Assembly: GCF_000597865.1 (NCBI RefSeq)
Contig: NZ_CP007453.1
Location: 310,001-374,000, forward strand
Direction: 5' to 3'
Length of the DNA stretch: 64,000 nt
Origin: Peptoclostridium acidaminophilum DSM 3953
Lineage (GTDB): Bacteria; Bacillota; Clostridia; Peptostreptococcales; Peptostreptococcaceae
Below the pieces are notes generated by a model. That model was not told where the DNA came from. It saw nothing but the letters and a program-made list of their open reading frames with translations, and ran no database searches. Both the position numbers and the translations under genes were made by a program. Of this stretch, positions 24,285 to 33,407 are shown piece by piece (the first letter of the stretch is position 1; every line of letters starts with the position of its first letter).

Positions 24285-25736
24285 TTGATTCAGCTACAGC
24301 AAACATTGGTCATAAGTCCATATCTGGAGCTTTACAATCTAGTGATCCCCAAGGATAATATGTTGCGGCAAATCAATGAGCTTGTTGATTTTTCTTTTAT
24401 ATATGAAGAACTCAAACAGAATTACTGCCTGGACAATGGGAGAAATGCGATTGACCCTATTCGCATGTTTAAATACCTGCTGCTAAAAGCAATCTTTGAA
24501 TTGTCCGACGCCGACATCGTCGAGAGATCGAAATATGATATGTCGTTTAAGTACTTTCTGGATATGGCACCGGAAGAGCAGGTGATAGATTCTAGTTCAC
24601 TAACCAAGTTCCGAAAACTTCGGTTAAAGGATATGAATTTACTCGATTTGCTGATTAACAAGACGGTTGAACTCGCCATCGAAAAAGGCATTATCCAGAG
24701 TAAATCCATCATCGTAGATGCGACGCATACGAAAGCTCGTTATAACCAGAAGTCTCCACGTGAAATTTTACAGGACCGTTCTCGAAAACTCAGAAAGGCT
24801 ATCTACAAGGTTGATGAATCTGTAAAAGCCAAGTTTCCTGCGAAAAATACAAGCAATATGTTAGAGGACGAACTCGCCTATTGTAAAAAGCTTATCGAGG
24901 TAGTCGAGGCAGAAGGCGGCGTTTGTGAGCTGCCTAAGATAAAAGAACCGCTCAATCTACTGAAAGAAACCGTTGCAGATGACCTTGAACAACTTCGAAT
25001 CTCGGAAGACCAAGATGCAATGATCGGTCATAAGAGTGCGGACTCTTCGTTCTTTGGCTACAAAACCCATATTGCTATGACCGAGGAAAGAATTATTACG
25101 GCAGCCGTTGTAACAACTGGTGAGAAGAATGATGGCAAACAATTGCAGACCTTAATCGAGAAGAGCAAGCAAGCAGGCATGGAAGTGAATACAGTCATCG
25201 GAGATGCGGCATACTCCGAAAAAGATAACATCACTTACGCCAAAGAGAACACGGTTGAACTAGTGGCTAAGCTTAACCCGTCTGTTACACAAGGCTACCG
25301 TAAGCATGAAGATGAATTCCAGTTCAATAAGGATGCAGGAATGTATGTCTGCAAAGCTGGCCACATGGCAATCCGAAAGGCCCGTCAAGGCAAGAAAGGC
25401 ATCGGCACAAACCAGACGGATACATACTACTTTGATGTGGAAAAGTGCAAGAGATGCTTACGCCGTCAAGGTTGCTACAAGGAAGGGGCAAAAAGTAAAT
25501 CCTATTCGGTGAGCATAAAGTCCGACGAACATACTGAACAGATGGCTTTCCAGGAGACTGAGTACTTTAAGACGAAGGCCAAGGAACGTTACAAAATTGA
25601 GGCAAAGAACAGCGAACTGAAACACAGACACGGGTATGATGTGGCGACATCCTCGGGTCTTGTCGGCATGGAGTTACAAGGTGCAATGGCGATATTCACT
25701 GTAAATATAAAAAGAATATTAAAGTTAATGAAGTGA
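24285..25736 (+). CDS. IS1182-family transposase
   Basis: 483 residues, TTG start with GAGAAGGTG upstream; an in-frame GTG at 24276 runs into TAA at once. N-terminal DUF772-like region (AIDPIRMFKYLLLKAIFELSD...), then the DDE core with IIVDATHTKA (first aspartate), VIGDAAYSEKDN (second aspartate) and a cysteine-rich insert (CKRCLRRQGC) before the terminal RYKIEAKNSELKHRHG with the catalytic glutamate. The frame is open throughout, so it is probably functional. Confidence 0.92.
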   Translation: MIQLQQTLVISPYLELYNLVIPKDNMLRQINELVDFSFIYEELKQNYCLDNGRNAIDPIRMFKYLLLKAIFELSDADIVERSKYDMSFKYFLDMAPEEQVIDSSSLTKFRKLRLKDMNLLDLLINKTVELAIEKGIIQSKSIIVDATHTKARYNQKSPREILQDRSRKLRKAIYKVDESVKAKFPAKNTSNMLEDELAYCKKLIEVVEAEGGVCELPKIKEPLNLLKETVADDLEQLRISEDQDAMIGHKSADSSFFGYKTHIAMTEERIITAAVVTTGEKNDGKQLQTLIEKSKQAGMEVNTVIGDAAYSEKDNITYAKENTVELVAKLNPSVTQGYRKHEDEFQFNKDAGMYVCKAGHMAIRKARQGKKGIGTNQTDTYYFDVEKCKRCLRRQGCYKEGAKSKSYSVSIKSDEHTEQMAFQETEYFKTKAKERYKIEAKNSELKHRHGYDVATSSGLVGMELQGAMAIFTVNIKRILKLMK

Positions 25737-25765
25737 AAAAACAACAACGATCGGTCATATACAGA

Positions 25766-25818
25766 GAAAAAGACGACTCTCATACCCATTTACTGGTGTT
25801 GAGAAATCGTCTTTTTTT
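25766..25818 (+). terminator. Hairpin with T run inside the right IS end
   Basis: AAAAAGACGA...TCGTCTTTTTTT encloses TCTCA/TGAGA (about 25766-25818). It ends the transposase transcript and can also stop transcription on the other strand. Confidence 0.75.
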
Positions 25819-25865
25819 ACTATGACCTTAAGGTTCATTAAAACCGCAAGTTCTTCAGTAGCCTC

Positions 25866-25889
25866 GCTTTCGGCCAAGGGTTTTTTATT
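25866..25889 (-). terminator. Right TSD copy and right half of the split terminator
   Basis: Holds the second GCTTTCGGC (25866-25874) and GGGTTTTTTATT (25878-25889), the partner of 24146-24157. The minus-strand subtilase gene, which ends at 25934, has lost its original hairpin and now depends on the IS-borne one. Confidence 0.75.
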
Positions 25890-25933
25890 GCTAAAATTTA
25901 AGTATTCAAAGGCCTATTTTAGGCTGATTGGTT

Positions 25934-27100
25934 CTAGTGTACCAGACTTGATGCATCCACAAGACCATATCCGTAATAAGGATCTTTGCCTTCAGCTCCA
26001 AGGTCAACGCAGCCTGATGAGAATTGCTGCCTGATTTCATCAAGAGTCATTTCAGGGTCTCTTTGCAGCATCAAAGCGATAACACCGCTTACATGAGGTG
26101 TTGCCATCGAAGTGCCGCTCATTGTGGCGTACGCACTGCCCTTGTATGTTGAATATATTGAAACTCCAGGAGCCGCTATATCCACCTGATCCCCTCTTGA
26201 AGAGAAGGAAGCCAGAAGATTATTCTTGTCAGTTGCGGATACGGCTATTGTTTTATCATATGCGGCGGGATAGTCTACAGATGAGCTGTCGTTTCCGGCA
26301 GCAGCCACTATTATGACTCCGGCATCAGATGCAGCATTTATTGCGCTTTCAAAGGATGTGCTCGGGTAGTTTGAGCCAAGGCTCATGTTAACTACATCCA
26401 TACCGTTTGAAACAGACCACTGTAAGCCGGCTATGATGTCTGAGATATAGCCTGTGCCGCTCTTGTTGAGAACCTTAACTGCATATATCCTGGCCTCAGG
26501 GGCAACGCCTACAACGCCTATTGTGTTGTTGCTGGCGCCTATTATACCTGCCACGTGAGTGCCGTGTCCATTGTCATCCTTGTAAGATCTGACCGTAGAG
26601 ACAAAGTTAGCTCCTCCTGCTATGTTTGCAGAAAGATCAGGATGTGCCGTATCCACGCCAGTGTCAACTACAGCAACCTTGACTCCGTTTCCTGTGGCAA
26701 TATTCAATACATCGTTTGAGTTTACCCTTTCAATACCCCAAGGCGTCGTTTGGCTTGGAGATGGAACAGGCTTTACTGGCTTTGCAAGAGCCTTTGCAAT
26801 ATTATCCTTTTCAACAAGCTCGACATCTTCATCCTGCATAAGTTCTGCTACCTTTCGGCTGTCTACATACACGCTCTGGCCGTTTATCAAGTCTAGGTTC
26901 CTTATCTTTAAAAGTCCATACTTGTTTCCTACTTCGGATTTTTTAATTCTAGAGGTGCCTTCCTTATAGACTACAATCATTCTGACCTTGCTACTCGACT
27001 TTTCAGCGGCCGTATCAGGCTGTGCGGCGAGGGAAAGCATGCAGCTGGAAGCTGCGAGCATGCTTGATAGTATAATAGCGGTTAATTTTTTGAATTTCAT
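25934..27100 (-). CDS. Secreted subtilisin-like serine protease (S8 family)
   Basis: 388 residues. Signal peptide (MKFKKLTAIILSSMLAASSC, possibly a lipobox-like cysteine but without a typical LxGC), an I9-type propeptide (about 35-105), then the S8 catalytic domain with VAVVDTGVD (Asp), GHGTHVAGIIGA (His), AAAGND (oxyanion Asn) and GTSMATPH (Ser). All catalytic residues are present. It is likely exported and self-processed and degrades external protein, which fits an amino-acid fermenter. ATG 27100 has AGGTGG upstream. The gene is flanked by an IS1182 element at its 3' side and an IS110 element at its 5' side. Confidence 0.93.
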   Translation of the reverse strand: MKFKKLTAIILSSMLAASSCMLSLAAQPDTAAEKSSSKVRMIVVYKEGTSRIKKSEVGNKYGLLKIRNLDLINGQSVYVDSRKVAELMQDEDVELVEKDNIAKALAKPVKPVPSPSQTTPWGIERVNSNDVLNIATGNGVKVAVVDTGVDTAHPDLSANIAGGANFVSTVRSYKDDNGHGTHVAGIIGASNNTIGVVGVAPEARIYAVKVLNKSGTGYISDIIAGLQWSVSNGMDVVNMSLGSNYPSTSFESAINAASDAGVIIVAAAGNDSSSVDYPAAYDKTIAVSATDKNNLLASFSSRGDQVDIAAPGVSIYSTYKGSAYATMSGTSMATPHVSGVIALMLQRDPEMTLDEIRQQFSSGCVDLGAEGKDPYYGYGLVDASSLVH

Positions 27101-27472
27101 AATAATACCACCTAGTATAATAATGATATAGCCACTAAGAGCTATATAGTTTATAAGTTTCATTTCTATTTACGATAACAGAAGAAGGTTTCTTCCTTCA
27201 TCAGATGTTATCTTAATAATTATAATGTCTGACCGCTCCCTGATAGACCCCAGGATTTACATAAAGTATAATCCTCTAGGATAGGACAAATAATGTTCGC
27301 CACCTTGGGAAGTCAGTTCCTACTGACCCATACCTATGAAGAAGTCAATTAGTCCATTCAATGAGGTTTTATGATTCGGCTGGTTGGGAGCCTCAGGCTA
27401 TACCTGTATAACATGCTAGGTTGTGTACTCATTTGATGGAAATGGATTCCTATCAGAAAGGAGCTTTTGCTC
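27101..27472. other. Non-coding stretch between subtilase and IS110 transposase
   Basis: The left part (about 27101-27180) should hold the subtilase promoter on the minus strand. The remainder is the non-coding left end of the IS110-type element, with hairpins at AGAAGAAGG/CCTTC (about 27181-27200) and GTCAGT/ACTGAC (about 27310-27327). No protein gene is evident. Confidence 0.5.
27225..27465 (+). ncRNA. Candidate bridge RNA of the IS110 element
   Basis: IS110-family elements are known to encode a structured bridge RNA in the non-coding end before the transposase, with loops matching target and donor DNA. Here about 240 non-coding bases precede the transposase and contain the perfect hairpin AGTCAGT-TCCT-ACTGAC with more distal pairing. 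The exact ends and loops cannot be fixed by eye. Confidence 0.4.
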
Positions 27473-28780
27473 ATGTCAAATATTTTGTTTAAAAATTTGT
27501 TTATCTCGGTTGGTATTGATGTTGGTGCGGAGTTCAGTTGGATGTCTATCTCACTGCCTAACCAAACCTTTGTAGGAAAGCCTTTTAAAATCCTGCATTC
27601 TGACCTTAATTCCCTAAGCCTTACTGTTTCTAAAATAAAAGAAGCAGAAGAGCTGTATTCCTTAGAAAGTCGCATCTTTCTGGAATCCACGGGAATTTAT
27701 CATTACCCACTCTTCTGCTATCTTCGTGATAAGGGTTTTAACATTGCGGTTATCAATCCTATCATCACTAAGAATAGCACAAACATCAACATTAGAAAAG
27801 TGCATAATGACCGTTTTGATTCAAGAAAAGTTGCTTTAGTAGGTCTAAAACCTGATTTAAAGGTATCACTGATGCCATCTGATCTTGCTCTTGATTTGCG
27901 AAATCTTTCAAGGGAATATTACGACCTGATGGATAATCGCTCTGCTTATGTGAATAAGCTACAGGGCGAGCTGCGAATGGTATTTCCGCAGTATTTGAAA
28001 ATATTTTCCAAAATAACCACAAATACATCTCTGACCTTACTGGAAAAATACACGTCTCCTGAAGCGTTTTTAAAAGCTTCGAAAGAGGAGATTGTTGATT
28101 GTATAAGGTCTACTGCCAGGTTTGGGCTTACATATGCTGAAAACAAGTATAATGCCATAATCCAGGCTGCAAGTGATGCAAATACCTTTGGGTATTCTGT
28201 AAGCAGTAATTTCAAGCGAATTCTTCTTTATATCCGTTTTATCAGAAACTACGATATTGAAGTGGAATCTGTTCTTTCTGACATGCATGAACTTGTTGAT
28301 GCGAATGAAACTACTGATTTTGTAAAACAAGTCCGCTTAGTTGAATCCTATAAAGGCGCCGGCTTCTTGTCCGCAGTGAGTCTAATGGGTGAGATTGGCG
28401 ATTTTTCATCTTTTCGTTCACCAAAACAACTCTTTGCTTATTTTGGGCTAGATCCAGCTGTAAAACAGTCTGGTCAGTTTGAAGGCACAAAGGTTTCCAT
28501 GTCAAAGCGAGGTTCTCGTATTGCTAGAAGGGTTATTCATACAATGGCTCTTATCAGCATCAGCAAGAACAGAGATGGCTCTGCCAAAAATCCGGTCTTA
28601 CGTGATTACTATTTAAAGAAATGCCAGTCAAAGCCTAAAATGGTTGCTCTTGGCGCTGTTATGCATAAAGTCTGTAACATTGTGTTTGCAATACTTCGTG
28701 ATGAAAAACAATTCATTATCATCACACCAGAAGATCATCAAATGAATTACTTAAAGGCTAAATGCGATAAAGCCGCATAA
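27473..28780 (+). CDS. IS110-family transposase (DEDD/serine type)
   Basis: 435 residues. N-terminal RuvC-like DEDD domain: GIDVGAEFSW, LESTGIYHYPL, and NDRFDSRKVA. A helical middle part and the C-terminal Tnp20 domain with ESYKGAGFLSAVSLMGEIGDF, LFAYFGLDPAV and SKRGSRIARR, the last giving the catalytic serine. ATG 27473 has AAAGGAG upstream. The frame is intact. These enzymes recombine DNA under the guidance of an element-encoded RNA and leave no long inverted repeats, so the element ends (somewhere in about 27180-27240 and 28781-28950) are not defined. Confidence 0.92.
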   Translation: MSNILFKNLFISVGIDVGAEFSWMSISLPNQTFVGKPFKILHSDLNSLSLTVSKIKEAEELYSLESRIFLESTGIYHYPLFCYLRDKGFNIAVINPIITKNSTNINIRKVHNDRFDSRKVALVGLKPDLKVSLMPSDLALDLRNLSREYYDLMDNRSAYVNKLQGELRMVFPQYLKIFSKITTNTSLTLLEKYTSPEAFLKASKEEIVDCIRSTARFGLTYAENKYNAIIQAASDANTFGYSVSSNFKRILLYIRFIRNYDIEVESVLSDMHELVDANETTDFVKQVRLVESYKGAGFLSAVSLMGEIGDFSSFRSPKQLFAYFGLDPAVKQSGQFEGTKVSMSKRGSRIARRVIHTMALISISKNRDGSAKNPVLRDYYLKKCQSKPKMVALGAVMHKVCNIVFAILRDEKQFIIITPEDHQMNYLKAKCDKAA

Positions 28781-29008
28781 GTAAGTCCATATTCTGATTT
28801 TTCGCTTTTTGAGATGCGTTCAAAAGGCTTATTAAAGTTACCCTTTTTTACCTTGAAGAAATGTCAAATATTTTTAGATTAAACTCTTGACATTTCTTAG
28901 CTGGACTTCTTCTCTAAAAATGAATTTTTCTTAATATACCCAGATTAGAATGGCTTGACTCTGAGTATCAAATGAAATTTTAAAAAAAATTAAAACGAAC
29001 TAAAAATG

Positions 29009-29042
29009 AAGCCTTTCCTGTCATCAAGAAAAGGCTTCGTTT
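29009..29042 (-). terminator. Terminator of the 106-residue hypothetical gene
   Basis: GAAGCCTTT and AAAGGCTTC form a 9-bp stem (about 29010-29039). On the minus strand a T-rich tract follows. It separates the gene from the IS110 remnant region at 28781-29008, where I see only an AAATGTCAA/TTGACATTT inverted repeat (about 28860-28900). Confidence 0.7.
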
Positions 29043-29067
29043 GAATCAATAGAGAAGTTGTTTGCAG

Positions 29068-29388
29068 CTATGCCTTAGGAGTAAAAACAACCTGCAGCTC
29101 GTTGAGATCTGCAACGTACTCGAAAGACACATCGTATCTGCCAAGATCGAGCAGCGTCCAGAAAGGTATTTCGTATTTTTTTTGTAGTTCATCTGAATAG
29201 AACTCTTCAGGAGTTGTAAATTCCATTATCATCTTGTCGGTTGCACCTTCAGCTTTACGGAAGAGTATCTCGCCCCAGCGCTCCACTATGAATTTCTCGT
29301 CTATTACAACGGTCTGCCCCCTCTTGTCCTCAGCATTGACAAATCGTTGAACCTCTTTCATATTGTTAAAATCGATAGTCATTTTCAT
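29068..29388 (-). CDS. Conserved-looking hypothetical protein, 106 residues
   Basis: From ATG 29388 preceded by AAGGGGGT. Soluble, mixed charge, with no membrane segment or signal. It contains NMKEVQRFVNAEDKRGQTV, ERWGEILFRKAEGATDKMIM and ends FEYVADLNELQVVFTPKA. I do not recognise a family. It has its own terminator and is divergent from the molybdopterin oxidoreductase gene. Confidence 0.7.
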   Translation of the reverse strand: MKMTIDFNNMKEVQRFVNAEDKRGQTVVIDEKFIVERWGEILFRKAEGATDKMIMEFTTPEEFYSDELQKKYEIPFWTLLDLGRYDVSFEYVADLNELQVVFTPKA

Positions 29389-29626
29389 GGAAATACCCCC
29401 TTGTATTATTTGTTTTATAGCGATTTCAAAAATGGATTTGTATATTATATAGTATTCCCACAAAATGCCTTCTGTAATCAGTTATAATATTTTGTGGATA
29501 GTGGCATGAAAAAGTGTAAAATAAGTAATAAGCTAAATTGAGAGAATTCAAACTTGAAGCTTCGTTGCAGCGACTTGCAGTAGAGGATATTCACAATGAA
29601 GTTTGCCATAAAAAACGGAGGTGGCT

Positions 29627-31594
29627 ATGAAAACAATAAAACACGCGTGCACTCTGGATTGCTGGGACTGCTGTTCCTTCAAAGTTCACATAGATGGCTG
29701 CAGGGTAGTTAAAATAGAAGGGGACAGGGACCATCCGTATACAAAAGGTTTCATATGCAATAAGGGAAGAAAACACCTTGATAGACTCTACAGCTCTCAA
29801 AGGCTCAGAAAACCGCTTCTAAGGACTGAAGGCGGCTTCAAGGAGATATCCTTTGAGCAGGCTTTGGATATAATGGCGCATAAGATAGCTCATTACGTGA
29901 AGGAATACGGCAGCCAGAGCATATTCCATTATGAGGAGTCTGGTTCCGGCGGAGTGAGCAAGTGTATGGAGGAGATATTCTTCAATTTCATAGGAGGAAT
30001 AACTAAGGCCAAGGGGAGTACCTGCTGGGGTGCAGGGATGAAGGCTCAGGCATATGACTTTGGAAACGTCAAAGGGCATCACCTGGACGATATGCATAGC
30101 TCAAAGCTCATACTTGTCTGGGGCAGGAATCCGCACTCGACATCAGTGCATCTGATGGCAGCTCTTCAGGAAGCTATGAAGCGGGGAATAAAAGTCATTG
30201 TTATAGACCCGATAAGGACTGAGACTGCAAAAAAGGCTGACTCTTATGTGCAGGTGAATGCGTCTTCCGACATAGCGCTAGCAATGGCTATGACAAGGAT
30301 GATAATAGAGGAAGGTCTTGAAGACAAGGGATTCATCAAGAATTACACATTCGGCTTTGAAGAGTACAGGGACTATCTGCGTGGCCTTGACATGGATGCT
30401 CTTGTTGAATCTACGGGCCTTGGGTGTGACGAGATAAAAGGGCTTGCGATGGAATATGCAGCGGCAAAGCCAGCGGCGATATATCCGGGCTACGGCCTTC
30501 AAAAATATAAAAACGGCGTAAACACAATAAGGGCTATAGACGCTCTGGCTGCAACTTGCGGTTACATAGGCTGCAAAGGCGGAGGCGTCAACTATGCCAA
30601 CAGGCTATATCCAGAAATACTCAGCCTTGATCCGTATGGCAGCGCGGAGCACGCCAAGAATTCAAGAAGTTTCATGCTCAGGGATTTTAGCGATGCAATT
30701 GAAGAGCTTAAGGATCCGCCAATAAAAATGATAGTGATAAGCAAGGCGAACCCTATGAACCAGCTCCCTGACCTTGAGAGAGCCCAGAGGGCGTTTTCAA
30801 GTGTTGAGTTCAAGGTGACCTTCGATATGTTTATGACTGACACTGCAAGCCTTAGCGATCTTGTAATACCGTGCAGCAACACGCTCGAAACGGAAGACCT
30901 TATTTACAGCTCTATGAACAATCCATATATCAGCTTCAACGAAAAAGCGTCCGAGCCCGAAAATATATTGATGGACGAATATTACTTCTTCCGAGAACTT
31001 GCAAGGAATATGGGCATAAAAGGCTATCCCATGGATGAGAAACTAGAGTACCTCAAAAAAGTTGCAAAGCCTCTTGAAAATTGCGGCTATAGCTTCGAGG
31101 ATATAAAAAACGGCTATGTGACCGTAGAAGGGCTTTCGGTGGCGTGGAGCGATATGAAGTTTCAGACGCCGTCCGGCCGATATGAGTTTGTATCAAAACG
31201 AGCGGAAGCTGACGGCCTATGCGCCCACCCTGAATTCCTGGTGGGCGAAAAGAATGCAGGGTTTAGGCTTATAACGCCTCATGAGAAGGATTCGCTTTTT
31301 AGCCAGCATTTTTTTGGAGTTGAGGGAATCTCAAAAGCTTTGGCAAGTCCGGAGGAGCTTTCAAAGCGGAACATAGCCTCTGGAGAAACTGCAAGGCTCG
31401 TTTCTAAAGCGGGAGAAATAACTGTTCAGATATTTGGGAGCGAGGATGTGCCGATGGGAACCGTATACATGAACACAGGCTGGCACAAGTCGCACGGCAA
31501 TCCCAACTTTCTGACAAGCTCGGTTTCTTCAGAGCGGGGAGAGCAGCTTGCATATTATGAAAGCTTTGTGGAAATATTAAGGCAAAAGAACTAG
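29627..31594 (+). CDS. Molybdopterin-dependent oxidoreductase (DMSO reductase superfamily)
   Basis: 655 residues. The N-terminus has a cysteine cluster (CTLDCWDCC and later FICNKG) that fits a [4Fe-4S] site, followed by molybdopterin-binding segments: GSTCWGAG near residue 128, LVWGRNPHSTSVH, IVIDPIRTETAKKAD, and the C-terminal molydopterin dinucleotide-binding domain with LITPHEKDSLFSQ and HGNPNFLTSS. No twin-arginine signal, so it should be cytoplasmic. No electron-transfer partner gene is adjacent and the substrate is unknown. ATG 29627 with CGGAGG upstream; GTG 29621 is part of that site. Confidence 0.88.
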   Translation: MKTIKHACTLDCWDCCSFKVHIDGCRVVKIEGDRDHPYTKGFICNKGRKHLDRLYSSQRLRKPLLRTEGGFKEISFEQALDIMAHKIAHYVKEYGSQSIFHYEESGSGGVSKCMEEIFFNFIGGITKAKGSTCWGAGMKAQAYDFGNVKGHHLDDMHSSKLILVWGRNPHSTSVHLMAALQEAMKRGIKVIVIDPIRTETAKKADSYVQVNASSDIALAMAMTRMIIEEGLEDKGFIKNYTFGFEEYRDYLRGLDMDALVESTGLGCDEIKGLAMEYAAAKPAAIYPGYGLQKYKNGVNTIRAIDALAATCGYIGCKGGGVNYANRLYPEILSLDPYGSAEHAKNSRSFMLRDFSDAIEELKDPPIKMIVISKANPMNQLPDLERAQRAFSSVEFKVTFDMFMTDTASLSDLVIPCSNTLETEDLIYSSMNNPYISFNEKASEPENILMDEYYFFRELARNMGIKGYPMDEKLEYLKKVAKPLENCGYSFEDIKNGYVTVEGLSVAWSDMKFQTPSGRYEFVSKRAEADGLCAHPEFLVGEKNAGFRLITPHEKDSLFSQHFFGVEGISKALASPEELSKRNIASGETARLVSKAGEITVQIFGSEDVPMGTVYMNTGWHKSHGNPNFLTSSVSSERGEQLAYYESFVEILRQKN

Positions 31595-31870
31595 CGCGAT
31601 TAAGCGGGTTCTGGCGCCAACAGCACCGCAATTGATTTTAATATGCTTGTAATCCTTGCAGTATAAGGAAAGCTGAGCGGCGCAAATATATTTATATAAA
31701 ATTTTGGAAAATACACTTGCTTTATATCGAGATCCATTGTATACTAAACAAGTACCATGATTCCGATGGAAAAATAATTTACAGACAATCGTAAGTTTTC
31801 TCTGATATGTATGAATGAGATATTTTTACAAAGGATTAGTGGAAATATAATTTTTGGAGGCAATACACAA

Positions 31871-32071
31871 ATGAAAAACGGAATAGTTAAGTGGTTTAAT
31901 GCAGAAAAAGGATTCGGATTCATATCAGTAGAAGGCGAAGAGGACGTATTCGTACACTTCTCAGCTATACAAACAGACGGATTCAAGACTCTTGAAGAAG
32001 GTCAAGCTGTTAACTTCGAAATAACAAACGGACCTAAAGGACCACAAGCATCTAACGTAACTCGCGCTTAA
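31871..32071 (+). CDS. csp: Cold-shock protein 1
   Basis: 66 residues, single CSD. RNP1 [10 protein letters not shown] and RNP2 VFVHFSAIQ motifs are intact (aromatic residues bind single-stranded RNA/DNA). TGGAGG lies ten bases before ATG 31871; the long upstream extension of the ORF is the untranslated leader. The second copy 105 bases downstream is about 90 percent identical and has a similar leader. Confidence 0.93.
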   Translation: MKNGIVKWFNAEKGFGFISVEGEEDVFVHFSAIQTDGFKTLEEGQAVNFEITNGPKGPQASNVTRA

Positions 32072-32176
32072 TTAAACACAAACTAAGCTATCTATAAGAA
32101 CCTTGGTTGTGTTTGATATATATATGATCTTTTCACAAAGGATTCTAATGGAAGTAAAATAATGGAGGCAATATAA

Positions 32177-32377
32177 ATGAATAACGGTACAGTAAAATGG
32201 TTTAATGCAGAAAAAGGATTTGGATTCATATCAGTAGATGGCGGAGAAGACGTATTCGTACATTTCTCAGCTATACAAACAGATGGATTCAAAACACTTG
32301 AAGAAGGACAAGCAGTTAAGTTTGACATAACAACTGGCCCTAAAGGACCACAAGCATCTAACGTAACAGTTGCTTAA
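32177..32377 (+). CDS. csp: Cold-shock protein 2
   Basis: 66 residues, nearly the same as the upstream copy ([20 protein letters not shown]..., [13 protein letters not shown]). RNA chaperone of the CspA family. The leader of both genes shares CAAAGGATT...TGGAGGCAATA, showing that the duplication included the 5' region. A weak hairpin (AAACACAA/TTGTGTTT, 32074-32114) lies between the two genes and a strong terminator follows. Confidence 0.93.
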   Translation: MNNGTVKWFNAEKGFGFISVDGGEDVFVHFSAIQTDGFKTLEEGQAVKFDITTGPKGPQASNVTVA

Positions 32378-32404
32378 TTGATAAATTAAAACTTGTCTAT
32401 AACT

Positions 32405-32434
32405 ACCCTGGAGCAATTTGCTCCAGGGTTTTTT
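32405..32434 (+). terminator. Intrinsic terminator after the csp pair
   Basis: CCCTGGAGCA (32406-32415) and TGCTCCAGGG (32419-32428) form a perfect 10-bp stem with a 3-base loop, followed by six T residues. Confidence 0.93.
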
Positions 32435-32451
32435 AATATGCATAAAAATCA

Positions 32452-32480
32452 TTGCGGATAAATCCAATATGTGGTATACT
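32452..32480 (+). promoter_or_regulatory. Promoter of the initiator tRNA gene
   Basis: TTGCGG at 32452-32457 and TATACT at 32475-32480 with a 17-base spacer, 45 bases before the tRNA 5' end. Confidence 0.75.
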
Positions 32481-32524
32481 GAATTATAAGGTCAAAGAAA
32501 GTCAAAATAGACCTTGAGTAATGA

Positions 32525-32600
<76 letters not shown>

Positions 32601-32613
32601 AAACGATTACACG

Positions 32614-32643
32614 ACACAGCATATTCTATGTGCTGTTTTTTTG
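32614..32643 (+). terminator. Terminator after tRNA-fMet
   Basis: ACAGCA (32616-32621) pairs with TGCTGT (32631-32636), with a longer alternate stem CACAGCATA/TATGTGCTG, and eight T residues follow. Confidence 0.85.
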
Positions 32644-32738
32644 TTATGTTGAAGAAGGATCAGGGAATGTTGTCAGGTGAGCATGCAAGTGAATGTTATG
32701 GACTGACAATTAGTATGATGATGGAGGAAGCATGATAA

Positions 32739-33407
32739 ATGGCGATTTTTGATGAATTTGCATACCGTTATGACGAATGGTATAAATGTAAGAAGGGAAG
32801 CTTTATTGATAAGATTGAAACGACGCTGGCATTCAAAATGTTCCAAATGAAAAAGGGGATGAAAATCCTGGACGTGGGCTGCGGAACTGGGAATTTCAGT
32901 ATTAGACTGGCTGAAATGGGATGCCGGGTGACTGGAATCGACGTTTCTGAGAAAATGCTTGAGATTGCAAGGATAAAGGCTGCAGAGAAAAATCTTGATA
33001 TTGATTTTATAAATATGGATGCTCACAAACTGGAATTCGCTGACAATGAATTCGATGCCGTGATTTCAATGGCTACATTCGAATTTATAGATGCCCCTCA
33101 AAAGGCTTTGGATGAATTTTTCAGAGTTGTCAAGGTTGGAGGGCAGGTGTTAGTAGGTACTATTGCTGCTGATAGTGCTTGGGGGGAATTTTATAGAAAT
33201 AAGGATAAGAGGGATTCGATCTTTAGATATGCTAATTTCAAGACTTTGGAGGACATGAAGGGATGGAAGCCCGAAAAACTTATGGAGACCGGGGAATGTC
33301 TGTTTGTTTCACCGCTTTCGGATGAATCGGAATTCAATGAAAAGCTCGAAAATGAACTGTCAGGAAAAAGGAAGGGTGGTTATATATGTGCTCTGTGGAG
33401 AAAATAA
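32739..33407 (+). CDS. Class I SAM-dependent methyltransferase (UbiE/Methyltransf_11 type)
   Basis: 222 residues. Motif I ILDVGCGTGNFSIRLAE near residue 43, the acidic end of strand 2 in VTGIDVSEKML, and FDAVISMATFEFI near 105 match small-molecule methyltransferases. The substrate cannot be read from the sequence. It overlaps the next gene by 22 bases, so the two are translationally coupled. Confidence 0.88.
   Translation: MAIFDEFAYRYDEWYKCKKGSFIDKIETTLAFKMFQMKKGMKILDVGCGTGNFSIRLAEMGCRVTGIDVSEKMLEIARIKAAEKNLDIDFINMDAHKLEFADNEFDAVISMATFEFIDAPQKALDEFFRVVKVGGQVLVGTIAADSAWGEFYRNKDKRDSIFRYANFKTLEDMKGWKPEKLMETGECLFVSPLSDESEFNEKLENELSGKRKGGYICALWRK

Larger units (their letters stand above)
24170..25865. 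mobile_element. IS1182-type insertion sequence, complete, 1,696 bp
   Basis: The ends are inverted repeats: GAGGCTACTGAA at 24170-24181 and its reverse complement at 25854-25865, with further partial matching. A 9-bp direct repeat GCTTTCGGC flanks the element. It carries one intact transposase gene and hairpins with T runs just inside both ends (about 24201-24245 and 25766-25818). These inner hairpins can block transcription entering the element and also end transcription of neighbours. Confidence 0.88.
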
